Origin: Sphingobium quisquiliarum P25
GTDB lineage: Bacteria; Pseudomonadota; Alphaproteobacteria; Sphingomonadales; Sphingomonadaceae
DNA length: 49,678 nt
Assembly (NCBI RefSeq): GCF_000445065.1
Contig: NZ_ATHO01000147.1
Location: forward strand, 1 to 49,678
Direction of reading: 5' to 3'
Position 1 is the first letter of the stretch. Every line of letters begins with the position of its first letter. Below the pieces are notes generated by a model. That model was not told the origin of the DNA. It did not search any database and saw nothing but the letters and a program-made list of their open reading frames with translations. The position numbers and the translations under genes are program-made. Positions 19,623-29,045 of the stretch are shown piece after piece.

Positions 19623-20726
19623 ATGACTCATCCGCCTCGCGCTTGCATCGCGACCAGTCCTTTCCTTCTCCTCGCGCTGCTCGTCCTGCTGCCTGCCTGC
19701 TCGCCGGGCGAACAGGCGCAGACCCGTTCCGCCGACACGGCCCTTGTGGAAGCGATCCGCCCGGCGGTCAGCGATAGCGGAGAGAGCCGCAGCTTCGATG
19801 CGGTCGTTCGCCCCAGGCGCTCGGTCGATCTCGCTTTCCGTCAGGGTGGACGCGTGGCTGCCCTGAGGGTTCAGGTGGGGCAGATCGTTGCCGCAGGCGA
19901 GGTCATCGCCCGTCTGGCCCAGCCGGAAGCCGAAGCTGCGGCGGATCAGGCGCTGGGTGAAGAGGCGAGCGCCCGCGCCGATCTGCGGCAGGCGGAGGAT
20001 GCAGCCGCCCGCGTCAGGGGACTGGGCAGCGACGGCACTGTCGCCGCTGGAGATGTCAGCCAGCGCCGCTTCGCCGCCGACGCAGCCAGAGCCAGGCTGA
20101 TGGCAGCGCAGGCGCGGCTGCGCCAGGCAAGGGCGACGGCCGATGAGGGGCTGCTGCTTGCCCCAGCCGATGGCGTGATCACGGAAATCGTCGCGGAACC
20201 CGGCACTGTCGTCAGCGCGGGGATGGCCGTCGTCCGCATCGCGACCGGCGCGTCCGAAGTGGAATTGCGGGTGCCGGAAGATGTCATGCTGAAACCCGGA
20301 GCGACCGCTGCGATCACATTCTGGAACCGTCCCGGAACGGTCGCGGGGCGGTTGCGCGCCATCAGTCCGCAAGGCGACGCGCTGCGGATGCGCAAGGCAT
20401 GGTTCACCCTGCCCGCCACAGCGCCCGCCGTGCCGTTCGGCAGCAGCGCGACCGTCACCATCGCGGACGCCCCGGAAGGAACGCGAATGCGCGTGCCCCT
20501 TACCGCTTTGGGCAGCGTGGCGGATGCGGGGAAGGGCGCCAATGTCTGGGCACTGACCGGCGATGGACGCCATGTCCGTCCCCAGCCGGTCCGCATCATC
20601 GCATTGCGCGGCGAGGATGCCATCGTCGCCGGGCTGAAGGACGGCACGCCCATCGTTGCCAGCGGAACGCACGGGCTTCGTCCGGGTCAGGCCGTGACGG
20701 TTGTCGAGATGCTGGAAGGGCGCTGA
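19623..20726 (+). CDS. RND efflux periplasmic adaptor lipoprotein
   Basis: This 367-aa protein has a lipoprotein signal with lipobox LLPAC and the cysteine at about residue 26. The lipoyl half-motif VDLAFRQGGRVAALRVQVGQ, a short alpha-hairpin (residues about 100-165) and LLLAPADGVITEIVAEPGTV follow, then a beta-barrel and membrane-proximal domain (TRMRVPLTALGSVAD). It is shorter than AcrA. The start at 19623 has only a weak ribosome-binding sequence. It is separated from the permease by four bases and should link the RND permease at 20731 to the channel at 23768. Confidence 0.93.
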   Translation: MTHPPRACIATSPFLLLALLVLLPACSPGEQAQTRSADTALVEAIRPAVSDSGESRSFDAVVRPRRSVDLAFRQGGRVAALRVQVGQIVAAGEVIARLAQPEAEAAADQALGEEASARADLRQAEDAAARVRGLGSDGTVAAGDVSQRRFAADAARARLMAAQARLRQARATADEGLLLAPADGVITEIVAEPGTVVSAGMAVVRIATGASEVELRVPEDVMLKPGATAAITFWNRPGTVAGRLRAISPQGDALRMRKAWFTLPATAPAVPFGSSATVTIADAPEGTRMRVPLTALGSVADAGKGANVWALTGDGRHVRPQPVRIIALRGEDAIVAGLKDGTPIVASGTHGLRPGQAVTVVEMLEGR

Positions 20727-20730
20727 ACGA

Positions 20731-23700
20731 ATGTCGCGCTTCAACCTGTCCCGCTGGGCGACCGGACATCCCGCGCTGGTCGGCTTCCTCGTCGCGCTGC
20801 TGTTCGTGGCGGGCGCGGTTCAGTTCCTTCACCTCGGCCGGGCGGAAGATCCCGGCTTCACGCTCAAGGACATGATCGTTTCGGCAAGCTGGCCGGGCGC
20901 GAGCGCCGCGCAGATGCAGGCGCAGGTCGCCGATCCGCTGGAACGCAAGCTCCGCGCGACCGAATCAATCGAGACCATCCAGACCTACTGCGTCGATGGG
21001 GCGTGCGTGCTCACCCTGTCCCTGTTCGATGGCGCGCCGCCCGCGCGCGTGCCGGAGATATGGCAACAGGTGCGGCGTGAACTGTCGGACCTGCGGCCCA
21101 GCCTGCCCGATGGCGTGGCGTTGAGCGCGAACGATGAATATTCCGATGTCTATGGCTATGTCTTTCTTCTGACCGGCGCTGAAAATGCGCGGCTCGTCCA
21201 GCAGGCCGAACATATGCGCAGGTCTTTCCTGCGCATCCCCGGCGCTGGAAAGGTGCAGATCGCGGGAGAAGTGCCGCGGCAGATTGTCGTCGCCTTCGAT
21301 CCCGCCCGGCTCGCCGGGATGGGCATCACGCCGGGGCAGGTGGCGCGGGCGCTCTCCCGCCGGAATATGGTGACGCCAGCGGGGACCTATCAACTCCCGC
21401 TCCGCGTGCCCGTCCGCATTGCCGGAGAGGCCGATGGCGCGGGAGCGGTGGAAAACACGATGGTCGCAACGCCCGGCGGCGCCGTCCGGGTCGGCGATAT
21501 CGCCACCGTCAGCCGGGGCTATGCCGATCCGCCGCCCATGCTCGTCCGCCATCAGGGACAGCCCGCCGTCTCGCTGTCCGTCGCCATGCGGCCGGGCGCG
21601 GACGGCCTCGCCTTCGGCAAGGCGCTGCGTGCGCAGGCGGATCAACTGCGCAGCCAGCTTCCGGCAGGCATGATGCTGTCGCAGGTCGAGGATCAAAGCG
21701 TGACGATCAGGGAAGCGGTCGACACCTTCCTCGTCAAATTCTTCGCGGCCCTGACCGTGGTGCTCATCGTCGCCTTTCTGACGCTGGGGCTGCGGACCGG
21801 CATCGTCGTCGCATTGTCGGTGCCCCTGACGCTCGCGATCGTCGCCCTGTTCATGGGCGTGGCTGGCATCGGCCTTGAACGCATATCGCTGGGTGCGCTG
21901 ATCCTGTCGCTGGGGCTGCTGGTGGACGACGCGATCATCAGTGTCGAGGCGATGGCCGTGCAATTGGAAAAGGGGGCCAGCCGCATGGACGCGGCGGCCT
22001 ATGCCTGGACCCACACGGCCTTTCCGATGCTGACCGGCACGCTCCTCACCGTCGCCGGGTTCCTGCCCGCCGGCCTCGCACGGTCGACCACCAGCGAATA
22101 TGCGGGCGGCATCTTCTGGGTGACGGGCGCGGCCCTGCTGGTCAGTTGGATCGTTGCCGTGGTCTTCACGCCTTATCTTGGCGTCAAGCTGCTGCCCATG
22201 CCGGACAAGCCGGAAAGCCACGACCTTTATGACCGCCCCGTCTACCGCAGGCTGCGCGCGACCGTGTCATGGTGCATCGCGCGGCGTGGCCTGATCGTCG
22301 CGGGGACCGCCGGGCTGCTGGCGGTCAGCCTCGCGGGCGCGCTCCTCGTGCGTCAGCAATTCTTCCCGGCATCGGACCGTCCCGAACTGATCGTCGACAT
22401 CGCGATGCGGCCCGGATCGTCGATCGGCGCGACCAGCGCTGCCGTGGCCCAGATCGAAAAGGGCCTCGCGCGCGATCGCGACATCGCCTCGCTCAACAGC
22501 TATATCGGCGATGGCGTGCCGCGCTTCTATCTTCCATTCGGTCCGCAGCTTCCCAATCCGGCCACCGCCACGGTGATGATCGTCGCACGGGATCTGGCTG
22601 CGCGCGAGCGGCTGGTCGAAAAGATCGGCAGACTGCGCGTCACGCCCGACGCCCACCTCCATCCCCGGCGGCTCTCGCTGGGCCCCAGCCTTGGCTTTCC
22701 CGTGCAATATCGCGTCGCCGGGCCGGATGTGGAGCGGCTCCGCGCCATTTCTGGCGAGATCGCGGACGTGCTTCGCACCACGCAGGACGCGACCGCCGTT
22801 CAGGTGAACTGGGGGCTGCCATCGCCCGCCGCGATCGTGCGGTTCGATGCGGCCCGGCTGGGGCATATCGGCGGCGATCGCACCGGCATGGCGGATGATG
22901 TGAACATCGTCCTTTCGGGCATGCAGGCGGGCGAAGTGCTGGACGGCAACAAGCGCGCCGCCATCCTGCTGCGCGGCGCGCAGCCCGATCGCACGGACCC
23001 CGCCCGGCTGGAGGACGTCGCCGTCACCACTGCGCAGGGTTCCGCGCCCCTTGGCCAGCTTGGCCGCGTTTCGATTGCGCAGGAACAGCCGATCCTCTGG
23101 ACCCGCAATGGCGAACCGGTGATGACGGTGCAGGCCGATATGGCGGGCAATGTCCAGGCGTCGCAGATCCTCGCCCGCGCCAAGCCGCGCATCGACCGCA
23201 TCGCGCAGGCGCTGCCGCCCGGCTATCGCATCGAAATCGGCGGTGACGAGGAACTTTCGGCCAAGGCGAACAAGGCCATCGTCGACCTTCTGCCTGTCGC
23301 GTCCGCGGTCATGCTGCTGCTGCTCATGATCCAGCTCCAGAGCATCCGCCATGTGCTGCTGGTGCTGGCCACAGCGCCGCTGGGGCTGATCGGCGCGGTC
23401 GCGGCGCTGCTCGTCACCGGTGCGCCCTTCGGCTTCGTGGCGCTGCTCGGCCTTATCGCGCTGGCGGGCATGATCATGCGCAACTCGATCATCCTGGTCG
23501 ATCAGGTCCAGGTCAATCAGGCGGGCGGGGCAAGCCTGAACGCTGCGCTGCTTGACGCCACGATCAGCCGGTCCCGCCCGGTCGTCCTCACCGCGCTCGC
23601 GGCCGTGCTGGCGTTCATTCCCTTGAGCTTCAACATATTCTGGGGACCAATGGCGATCGTCATGATCGGCGGATTGGCGGGGGCCACATTGCTGACGCTG

Positions 23701-23775
23701 CTGGCCTTGCCCGCGCTTTACGCCCTCGTCTTCACGCCCCGCGCAGGTTCATCGGAGGATATCGGCCATGACTGA
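20731..23775 (+). CDS. RND efflux permease with Lys-to-Arg change in the proton relay
   Basis: This 1014-aa permease opens MSRFNLSRWATGHPALVGFL and has the RND layout with two large periplasmic loops. Asp399 and Asp400 (LLVDDAIISVEAM) keep the proton-relay pair. The helix-10 position that is lysine in AcrB (AKNAILIVE) is Arg917 here (MIMRNSIILVDQ). This puts it in a distinct branch from the HAE1 pump at 12336. The ATG at 20731 follows the adaptor stop; the frame is open upstream only within the adaptor gene. The last 8 bases overlap the OMF gene. Confidence 0.93.
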   Translation: MSRFNLSRWATGHPALVGFLVALLFVAGAVQFLHLGRAEDPGFTLKDMIVSASWPGASAAQMQAQVADPLERKLRATESIETIQTYCVDGACVLTLSLFDGAPPARVPEIWQQVRRELSDLRPSLPDGVALSANDEYSDVYGYVFLLTGAENARLVQQAEHMRRSFLRIPGAGKVQIAGEVPRQIVVAFDPARLAGMGITPGQVARALSRRNMVTPAGTYQLPLRVPVRIAGEADGAGAVENTMVATPGGAVRVGDIATVSRGYADPPPMLVRHQGQPAVSLSVAMRPGADGLAFGKALRAQADQLRSQLPAGMMLSQVEDQSVTIREAVDTFLVKFFAALTVVLIVAFLTLGLRTGIVVALSVPLTLAIVALFMGVAGIGLERISLGALILSLGLLVDDAIISVEAMAVQLEKGASRMDAAAYAWTHTAFPMLTGTLLTVAGFLPAGLARSTTSEYAGGIFWVTGAALLVSWIVAVVFTPYLGVKLLPMPDKPESHDLYDRPVYRRLRATVSWCIARRGLIVAGTAGLLAVSLAGALLVRQQFFPASDRPELIVDIAMRPGSSIGATSAAVAQIEKGLARDRDIASLNSYIGDGVPRFYLPFGPQLPNPATATVMIVARDLAARERLVEKIGRLRVTPDAHLHPRRLSLGPSLGFPVQYRVAGPDVERLRAISGEIADVLRTTQDATAVQVNWGLPSPAAIVRFDAARLGHIGGDRTGMADDVNIVLSGMQAGEVLDGNKRAAILLRGAQPDRTDPARLEDVAVTTAQGSAPLGQLGRVSIAQEQPILWTRNGEPVMTVQADMAGNVQASQILARAKPRIDRIAQALPPGYRIEIGGDEELSAKANKAIVDLLPVASAVMLLLLMIQLQSIRHVLLVLATAPLGLIGAVAALLVTGAPFGFVALLGLIALAGMIMRNSIILVDQVQVNQAGGASLNAALLDATISRSRPVVLTALAAVLAFIPLSFNIFWGPMAIVMIGGLAGATLLTLLALPALYALVFTPRAGSSEDIGHD

Positions 23776-25195
23776 CCGGACATGCCTGCCCCGCACCAGC
23801 GCGATGATCCTCGCACTCCTGCTGTCCGCCTGCACGGTCGGGCCGGACTTCGTGCGTCCGGCGCCGGACCTGCCCGCCACCTTTGCGGGCGCGCAGGGGC
23901 CGGTGAAGCCGGTGGCCGCCGCATGGTGGCATGGTTTCGAGGATCGTGCGCTCGATGCATTGGAGGCGCGGGGGGTGGTGAACAATCTCGACATCCGGCA
24001 GGCCGTGGAAAGGATCGCCGCCGCCCAGGCCCAATATGGGGTGGCCGGGGCCGAAGGCGCGCCCAGCCTGACCGCGCAGGGCAATTACAGCCGCAACCGG
24101 GTGGGAACGGCCGGTATCGCCGACTTCGCACGCCCGCTCCTGGGACTGGAGAAGGGCGATGGCGATGCGCCGAAGGGCGTTGATTTCGACATGGTGGGGA
24201 TTGGCGGCAGCGCGTCGTGGGAAATCGACCTGTGGGGCCGCATACGCCGCAGGCGCGAAGCAGCCGGAGCGCAGGTCGCGGAAAGCCAGGCCGATGCCGA
24301 TGGCATGCGGCTTTCGGTGCAGGCCGAAATCGCCCGCACTTATTTCCAGTGGCGGCAGGCGGTCCGCGAACTCATGCAGGCCAGGCGGAGCCTTGCCCTG
24401 GCGGAGCGGGCGGCGGCCGCGCTCAAGGCCCTTGAGGCGCGCGGACTGGCATCGCGGGCGGATGTCATCGAACGGGAATCGCGCGTCAGGACGGCGCGTG
24501 GGAATGAGAGCAGCCTTCAGGAGCAGCGCGACCGCCTGCGCCGCGCCCTGGCCGTGCTGGTCGAGGGCCGCCCGGACGCCCCGCTCGACATTCTGGACAT
24601 CCATGATGATGAGCCAGCGCTGGGGCCTCCTCCCAGCAGCTTGCCTTCGCAGATGGTGCGCAGCCGCCCCGATATCCTCGCCGCCGAAGCGCGGCTTCAC
24701 GCCGCGACCGCGCTGGTTGGCGCGGCGAAGGCGGACTTCTATCCTGCCATCAGCCTGAGCGGCCTGTTCAGCCTTGACGCGCTCAGCCTCAAGGATCTGG
24801 GCTGGGACTCCCGCAACACCAGCATCGGCGGCGCGATCTCGCTGCCGATCTTCAGCGGCGGACGTCTCCAGCGCACGCTCGACCTTCGGAAATCCGAACA
24901 GCGCAGCGCGGCGCTCGCCTATCGCGCAACCGTCGTCGCGGCATGGCAGGAGGTGGAAGACGCGCTGTCCAGCCTGCGCGCGCTGAACGATCAACTGGAA
25001 CTGGGCAAGGCCGAACGCGATGCCCGCGCGGTCATCGCCAAAACGAGCGATCTCCGCGCACGCCGGGGAGAGACCGGCCTGCTGCCGCTCCTCGACGCGC
25101 AGGCCGCCGCCATCGAGGCCGAAATCCAGGCGCAAAGGCAGCGCACCGCCGTCCTTCTCGCCCATGTCCAGCTTTACCGGGCATTGGGGCGATGA
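23768..25195 (+). CDS. NodT-family outer-membrane efflux lipoprotein (AraC-linked pump)
   Basis: This 475-aa protein has a lipoprotein signal with lipobox LLSAC (Cys22) followed by TVGPDFVRP. Two OEP domains contain SWEIDLWGRIRRRREAAGAQ and MVRSRPDILAAEARLHAATA. A GGAGG sequence lies ten bases before the ATG, inside the end of the permease gene. It completes the third tripartite pump. The stop is followed by a 154-bp convergent spacer in which I see no clear terminator. Confidence 0.93.
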   Translation: MTDRTCLPRTSAMILALLLSACTVGPDFVRPAPDLPATFAGAQGPVKPVAAAWWHGFEDRALDALEARGVVNNLDIRQAVERIAAAQAQYGVAGAEGAPSLTAQGNYSRNRVGTAGIADFARPLLGLEKGDGDAPKGVDFDMVGIGGSASWEIDLWGRIRRRREAAGAQVAESQADADGMRLSVQAEIARTYFQWRQAVRELMQARRSLALAERAAAALKALEARGLASRADVIERESRVRTARGNESSLQEQRDRLRRALAVLVEGRPDAPLDILDIHDDEPALGPPPSSLPSQMVRSRPDILAAEARLHAATALVGAAKADFYPAISLSGLFSLDALSLKDLGWDSRNTSIGGAISLPIFSGGRLQRTLDLRKSEQRSAALAYRATVVAAWQEVEDALSSLRALNDQLELGKAERDARAVIAKTSDLRARRGETGLLPLLDAQAAAIEAEIQAQRQRTAVLLAHVQLYRALGR

Positions 25196-25349
25196 GGCGC
25201 TATTTCGTGAGTGTTCTAATCGGCAGCATCGCAGGTTTCAGGCCGCCGCTTTCCATCCTGACCACCGTCCGTCCCGCCTCGCGGGCAGGCCGCAGGTTCA
25301 GCAACCGCATCCACTATTTCAGCCTGCGTTGAGCGGGGCGGCTGAGCGC

Positions 25350-27218
25350 TCATGATGCTGCATTCGCTATAGCCGGTAGCGGTTCGCCCGGTGCCGCATT
25401 CGTCCGGTCAAGCCCCGCCGCCTGCTCGTAGCTGGCATGGAGCGCGGCATAATGGCCGCCCCGGGCGATCAGTGCGGCGTGGTTCCCGATTTCGGCCACC
25501 TGCCCGTTTTCGATGACGGCGATCCGGTGCGCCGAACGGATGGTTTCCAGGCGGTGAGCGATGATCAGCGCGGTGCGGCCTTCGCACAGCACGCGCAGGG
25601 CCTGCTGGATGCGGCGCTCGGTGCTGACGTCGACGGCCGACGTCGCTTCGTCCAGCACCAGCACGGACGGGTCGGCCAGATAGGCGCGGACAAGACAGAC
25701 CAATTGCCGCTGTCCCTGGCTGAGCTGGCTGCCCAGCGGCCCTACCTGCGTCGCATAGCCATGGGGCAGGGCGCTCAGCACGTCATGAGCGCCGATATGC
25801 TCCGATGCCGTGACGAGATGCTCGTCGGACGCATCGGGCCGGGCGAGCCGCAAATTGTCGAGCACGGTGCCGCCGAACAGCACATTGTCCTGGAGCACGA
25901 CGCCGATATGGCTGCGCAGGCTCCGTTCGGCAAAGCTCCTGATGTCCTGTCCGTCCAGCAGCACCGCGCCTTCATCAACATCATAGAAGCGGGTGAGCAG
26001 TTGCACGAGCGTGCTCTTGCCATGGCCTGTCGGTCCCACGATCGCCAGCACCTCGCCCGGCTCGATGGTGAGGCTGAGGCCCCTGATGACAGGCTGGCCG
26101 GGGCGATAGCCGAAGCTGACATCGCGAAACTCTATGCGCCCCTCCACCAGGGGCGGGATCAGGGCGTCAGGGGCGTCGGCAATTTCCGGCTCGGTATCCA
26201 GCAGCAGGAAGATGCGCTGGGCGCAGGCCGTGCCGTTGGCGAAGCGTTCGAAGAGGTCGCTGAATTCCTGGAGCGGAGCGAGGAAGAGGAAGACGTAGAA
26301 TAGGCTTTGCGTGAGTTCGCCCAGGGTCAGCGTGCCCAGCGCCAGCCCCCGGCCGCCCACCACCAGCGTCAGCGCCAGCCCGGCGGTGGTCAGCAGGCCG
26401 GTGAAGGGCGCGAACCAGCCCGAACGCACTGAACCGAAGATGAGCGAAGAATTGAAGTCTTCCAGCAGGCCCTGATATTTGGCGAGGTTCTCGCGATCCC
26501 GCCCGGATTGCTTGATCAGGCGGACGGCGGCGACCGTTTCGACCAGATGGGCGGTGAAGCGGCTGCGGTTTTCAGCGACGCTGGCCCAGCTGCGCTGCGC
26601 GACCCGCTTGAACAGGAAGGTTGCGGCGACCAGCACCGGCACCACCGCCGCCAGCCCCGCGAGCAGCGCCGGAGCGATCAGCCACAGGAGGAAGCCGGAC
26701 AGGCAGAGCCGCAGCACGGCCGACAGAAATTCGGGCGGCCCCTGGATCAGCAGCGGCTCCAGCGTATCGAGGTCGCGGTCGGCGCGCGCGATGATGCGCC
26801 CTGCCTTGGTCCGGTCGAAATAACCGACGCTGAGACGCTGGACATGGGCGAAGACGCGCGTGCGCAGATCGTTGAGGACGCGGATCGCCGCCAACCCCGC
26901 GCAATATTGCGACAGGCCGCCGAGGGCGAAACGAATGCCCCAGGTCGCGGCCAGCCCGGCGCAGGCCCAGGCGATCAGCGGCGCGTCGACGCCCGCCTGC
27001 CTCAACCCCCGGTCGATGACGAGCCCGATCAGCAGCGGCCGGGCGAAGATCGCCAGCACTTGCACCAGTTCGATTCCGATCACCGCCGCGATCGGCCGCC
27101 ACACCGGCGCGATCAGGGGCAGCAGCCTTGATACGACGCTCTGGTTCAGCGATCTTTTGGAAAGCGTTTCCTCCAGTTCGATATCGGAAAGGGCGCTGTC
27201 GCCACGAAAGCCGTTCAT
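25350..27218 (-). CDS. ABC exporter half-transporter, catalytic-glutamate subunit
   Basis: This 622-aa type IV ABC exporter subunit has six transmembrane helices (residues about 45-330) and a C-terminal ATPase domain. Walker A is GPTGHGKS (395-402), the signature is LSQGQ (499-503), Walker B ends in Asp523-Glu524 (VLVLDEATSAVD) and the switch histidine is His555 (IIAHRLETI). It follows the partner subunit at 27223 by four bases. Its LSQGQ signature, paired with the partner's degenerate Walker B, is the pattern of heterodimeric exporters such as TM287/288. The pair follows a DszB-like gene on the same strand, so it may export a product of organosulfur breakdown or a drug; the substrate is unknown. 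Confidence 0.93.
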   Translation of the reverse strand: MNGFRGDSALSDIELEETLSKRSLNQSVVSRLLPLIAPVWRPIAAVIGIELVQVLAIFARPLLIGLVIDRGLRQAGVDAPLIAWACAGLAATWGIRFALGGLSQYCAGLAAIRVLNDLRTRVFAHVQRLSVGYFDRTKAGRIIARADRDLDTLEPLLIQGPPEFLSAVLRLCLSGFLLWLIAPALLAGLAAVVPVLVAATFLFKRVAQRSWASVAENRSRFTAHLVETVAAVRLIKQSGRDRENLAKYQGLLEDFNSSLIFGSVRSGWFAPFTGLLTTAGLALTLVVGGRGLALGTLTLGELTQSLFYVFLFLAPLQEFSDLFERFANGTACAQRIFLLLDTEPEIADAPDALIPPLVEGRIEFRDVSFGYRPGQPVIRGLSLTIEPGEVLAIVGPTGHGKSTLVQLLTRFYDVDEGAVLLDGQDIRSFAERSLRSHIGVVLQDNVLFGGTVLDNLRLARPDASDEHLVTASEHIGAHDVLSALPHGYATQVGPLGSQLSQGQRQLVCLVRAYLADPSVLVLDEATSAVDVSTERRIQQALRVLCEGRTALIIAHRLETIRSAHRIAVIENGQVAEIGNHAALIARGGHYAALHASYEQAAGLDRTNAAPGEPLPAIANAAS

Positions 27219-27222
27219 CGTC

Positions 27223-29007
27223 CTACAGTCCCATCAGCGCGCGATAATGAGCGCTCTGCTCGACAAGTTCGGCATGGGCTCCTTCCGCGACGATCCGTCC
27301 ACCGGCCAGCACCGCAACCCGGTCGGCGATCAGGGCGGTGGACAGGCGGCTGGCGACGATCAGCATCGTCAGCGGCCGGGCGCGTCCGCCGCGCAGGCTG
27401 CGGATATTGTCGATCGCCCGGCGCTCCGTCCGCGCGTCGAGCGCGCTGGTGGCGTCGTCCAGCACCAAAATGTCCGCATCGGCAAGCAGCGCGCGGGCGA
27501 GGCAGACACGCTGCCGCTGTCCGCCCGACAGGGTGGCGCCCCGGTCGCCGACCCGCGTGTCCAGCCCTTCGCTCAGGCGGTCGAGCAACTCTCCGGCCGC
27601 GGCATGGTCCAGCGCCGCGCGCAGCTCCGCTTCCGTCGCATCGGGCGCGCACAGCCGCAGATTGGCCGCGAGCGTATCGGAAAAGAGGAAATTTTCCTGC
27701 GGCAGCACATGCACCCGGCGGCGCAGTTCGCGCAGGTCCAACTCGCGAATATCCTGCCATCCGCTTTCGTCCGATCCGATTTCTACCGCGCCGCCGTCCA
27801 CCTCGACCAGCCGGGGGAGCAGGGCGGTGAGGATGCTCTTGCCCGATCCGGTTGCGCCAACCAGCGCGACGATTTCCCCTGGCCGCACCGTCAGGCCAAG
27901 ATCGCGCAGAACCGCCGCGCCATCGCCCAGCGGCGATGCGGACAGGTTGCGCAGACGGACGCCCAATGGGCCGGAAGGCAGCGGCTTTGCCCCTGACCGG
28001 ATCACCGGCTCTGCGTCCAGCACTTCCCAGATGCGCGCGGCCGAAGCGCGGGCGTCGGCGATGACCTGCAACAGGCGGCCAATCCCCTCTATCCGCAGCA
28101 CGAGCGTGTTGACCACCAGCATGGCCGCGACCAGCGCGCCCACGCCCAGCATCCCTTGCGCCACCATCCATGCGCCAAAGCCCAGCACCCAGGCATGGGA
28201 CAGCGCGATGATCGTCTGGGGCAGAGGCACGCGGCGGGAGGCATGGCGGATCGCCGCCTTGGCTTCCGCGCGGAACAGATCGACATGGGCACGGAAACGC
28301 TCCGCCCGCGCTTCGCCGAGCGAAAAGGCCTTGATGACGCGGACGCCGTTCACGCCTTCGGACAGGTCCTGCGTCACTGCGTCATAGGCGTCGCCGATCC
28401 GCCGGTCGAGCGCGACCAGCGTGTCCGCCTCTGACCAGAGGAGCGCGATGCCCAGTGCCAGCAGCAGCGCGGGAACCAGCGCCAGCCAGGGGGAATAGAC
28501 GCAGAGCAGGCCAAGCGAGATGGCGACGATCAGCCCGGTTTCGAAAATCTGCCGCCAGAAGTTGATGAGCGCGTCGCGCACCTTGTCGGCGTCGCGGGTC
28601 ATCCGCGTCACCATCTCGCCGACGCCGTGCCGCCAGTGATAGGCAAGGTCGAGCCGCTGGATCTGCACAAGAATGCGCGCCCGCAATATCGTCAGCAGCC
28701 GCTGGCCGATGGAAAGGGAGAGGAGCCCCGCGCCATATTGCACCGCCGCGCGCGCGAGGGAGAGTCCGATGAGCAATACGACCCAGAACCAGGCGCGATG
28801 ATAGTCAAGCCCGTCAGGCCCCGCGACGACCAGTTTGCCATGCTGCGCTTCCTGCACCGCATGGCCGACCAGCACCTGTTGCCCGACCAGCGCGATATTG
28901 ATCGCCGCCAGCAGGACGGCGGTCAACAGGAACCGGCCCGGCATCTCGCCATAGATGGCAAGGCAGCGCAGCAGCGGGCTGCGTTGCAATAGTCCGCTCT
29001 CCCCCAC
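27223..29007 (-). CDS. ABC exporter half-transporter, degenerate-site subunit
   Basis: From the GTG at 29007 the protein has 594 residues, with six transmembrane helices and an ATPase domain. Walker A is GATGSGKS (384-391) and the signature is a canonical LSGGQ (493-497). The catalytic glutamate is replaced by aspartate (Asp518 in LVLDDATSALD) and the switch histidine by Ser553 (LIVASRLST). Both changes cripple hydrolysis at this site and are typical of one half of a heterodimeric exporter. The start is uncertain: GTG codons at 29007, 29022 and 29037 lie in a 15-bp tandem repeat, and the 29007 codon has the best GGAG spacing (six bases). Confidence 0.9.
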   Translation of the reverse strand: MGESGLLQRSPLLRCLAIYGEMPGRFLLTAVLLAAINIALVGQQVLVGHAVQEAQHGKLVVAGPDGLDYHRAWFWVVLLIGLSLARAAVQYGAGLLSLSIGQRLLTILRARILVQIQRLDLAYHWRHGVGEMVTRMTRDADKVRDALINFWRQIFETGLIVAISLGLLCVYSPWLALVPALLLALGIALLWSEADTLVALDRRIGDAYDAVTQDLSEGVNGVRVIKAFSLGEARAERFRAHVDLFRAEAKAAIRHASRRVPLPQTIIALSHAWVLGFGAWMVAQGMLGVGALVAAMLVVNTLVLRIEGIGRLLQVIADARASAARIWEVLDAEPVIRSGAKPLPSGPLGVRLRNLSASPLGDGAAVLRDLGLTVRPGEIVALVGATGSGKSILTALLPRLVEVDGGAVEIGSDESGWQDIRELDLRELRRRVHVLPQENFLFSDTLAANLRLCAPDATEAELRAALDHAAAGELLDRLSEGLDTRVGDRGATLSGGQRQRVCLARALLADADILVLDDATSALDARTERRAIDNIRSLRGGRARPLTMLIVASRLSTALIADRVAVLAGGRIVAEGAHAELVEQSAHYRALMGL

Positions 29008-29040
29008 GGCCCTCTCCCCCACGGCCCTCTTCCCCACGGG
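29001..29040 (-). repeat. 15-bp tandem repeat carrying GTG start codons and Shine-Dalgarno sequences
   Basis: Two identical 15-bp units (29001-29015 and 29016-29030) and a partial third one (29031-29040) stand at the start of the ABC exporter subunit. On the coding strand each full unit holds a GGGGGAGAGG-type purine run followed by GCC and the GTG of the next unit. All GTG codons are in the same frame, so changes in copy number would add or remove five residues and one start site. Confidence 0.8.
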
Positions 29041-29045
29041 CTGCG

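Noticed and set aside
18351..20744. A 797-codon open frame on the minus strand
   Set aside because: It lies opposite the AraC gene and the RND adaptor, both with clear domains; its translation is low-complexity and Arg/His/Gln-rich, typical of antisense frames in GC-rich DNA.
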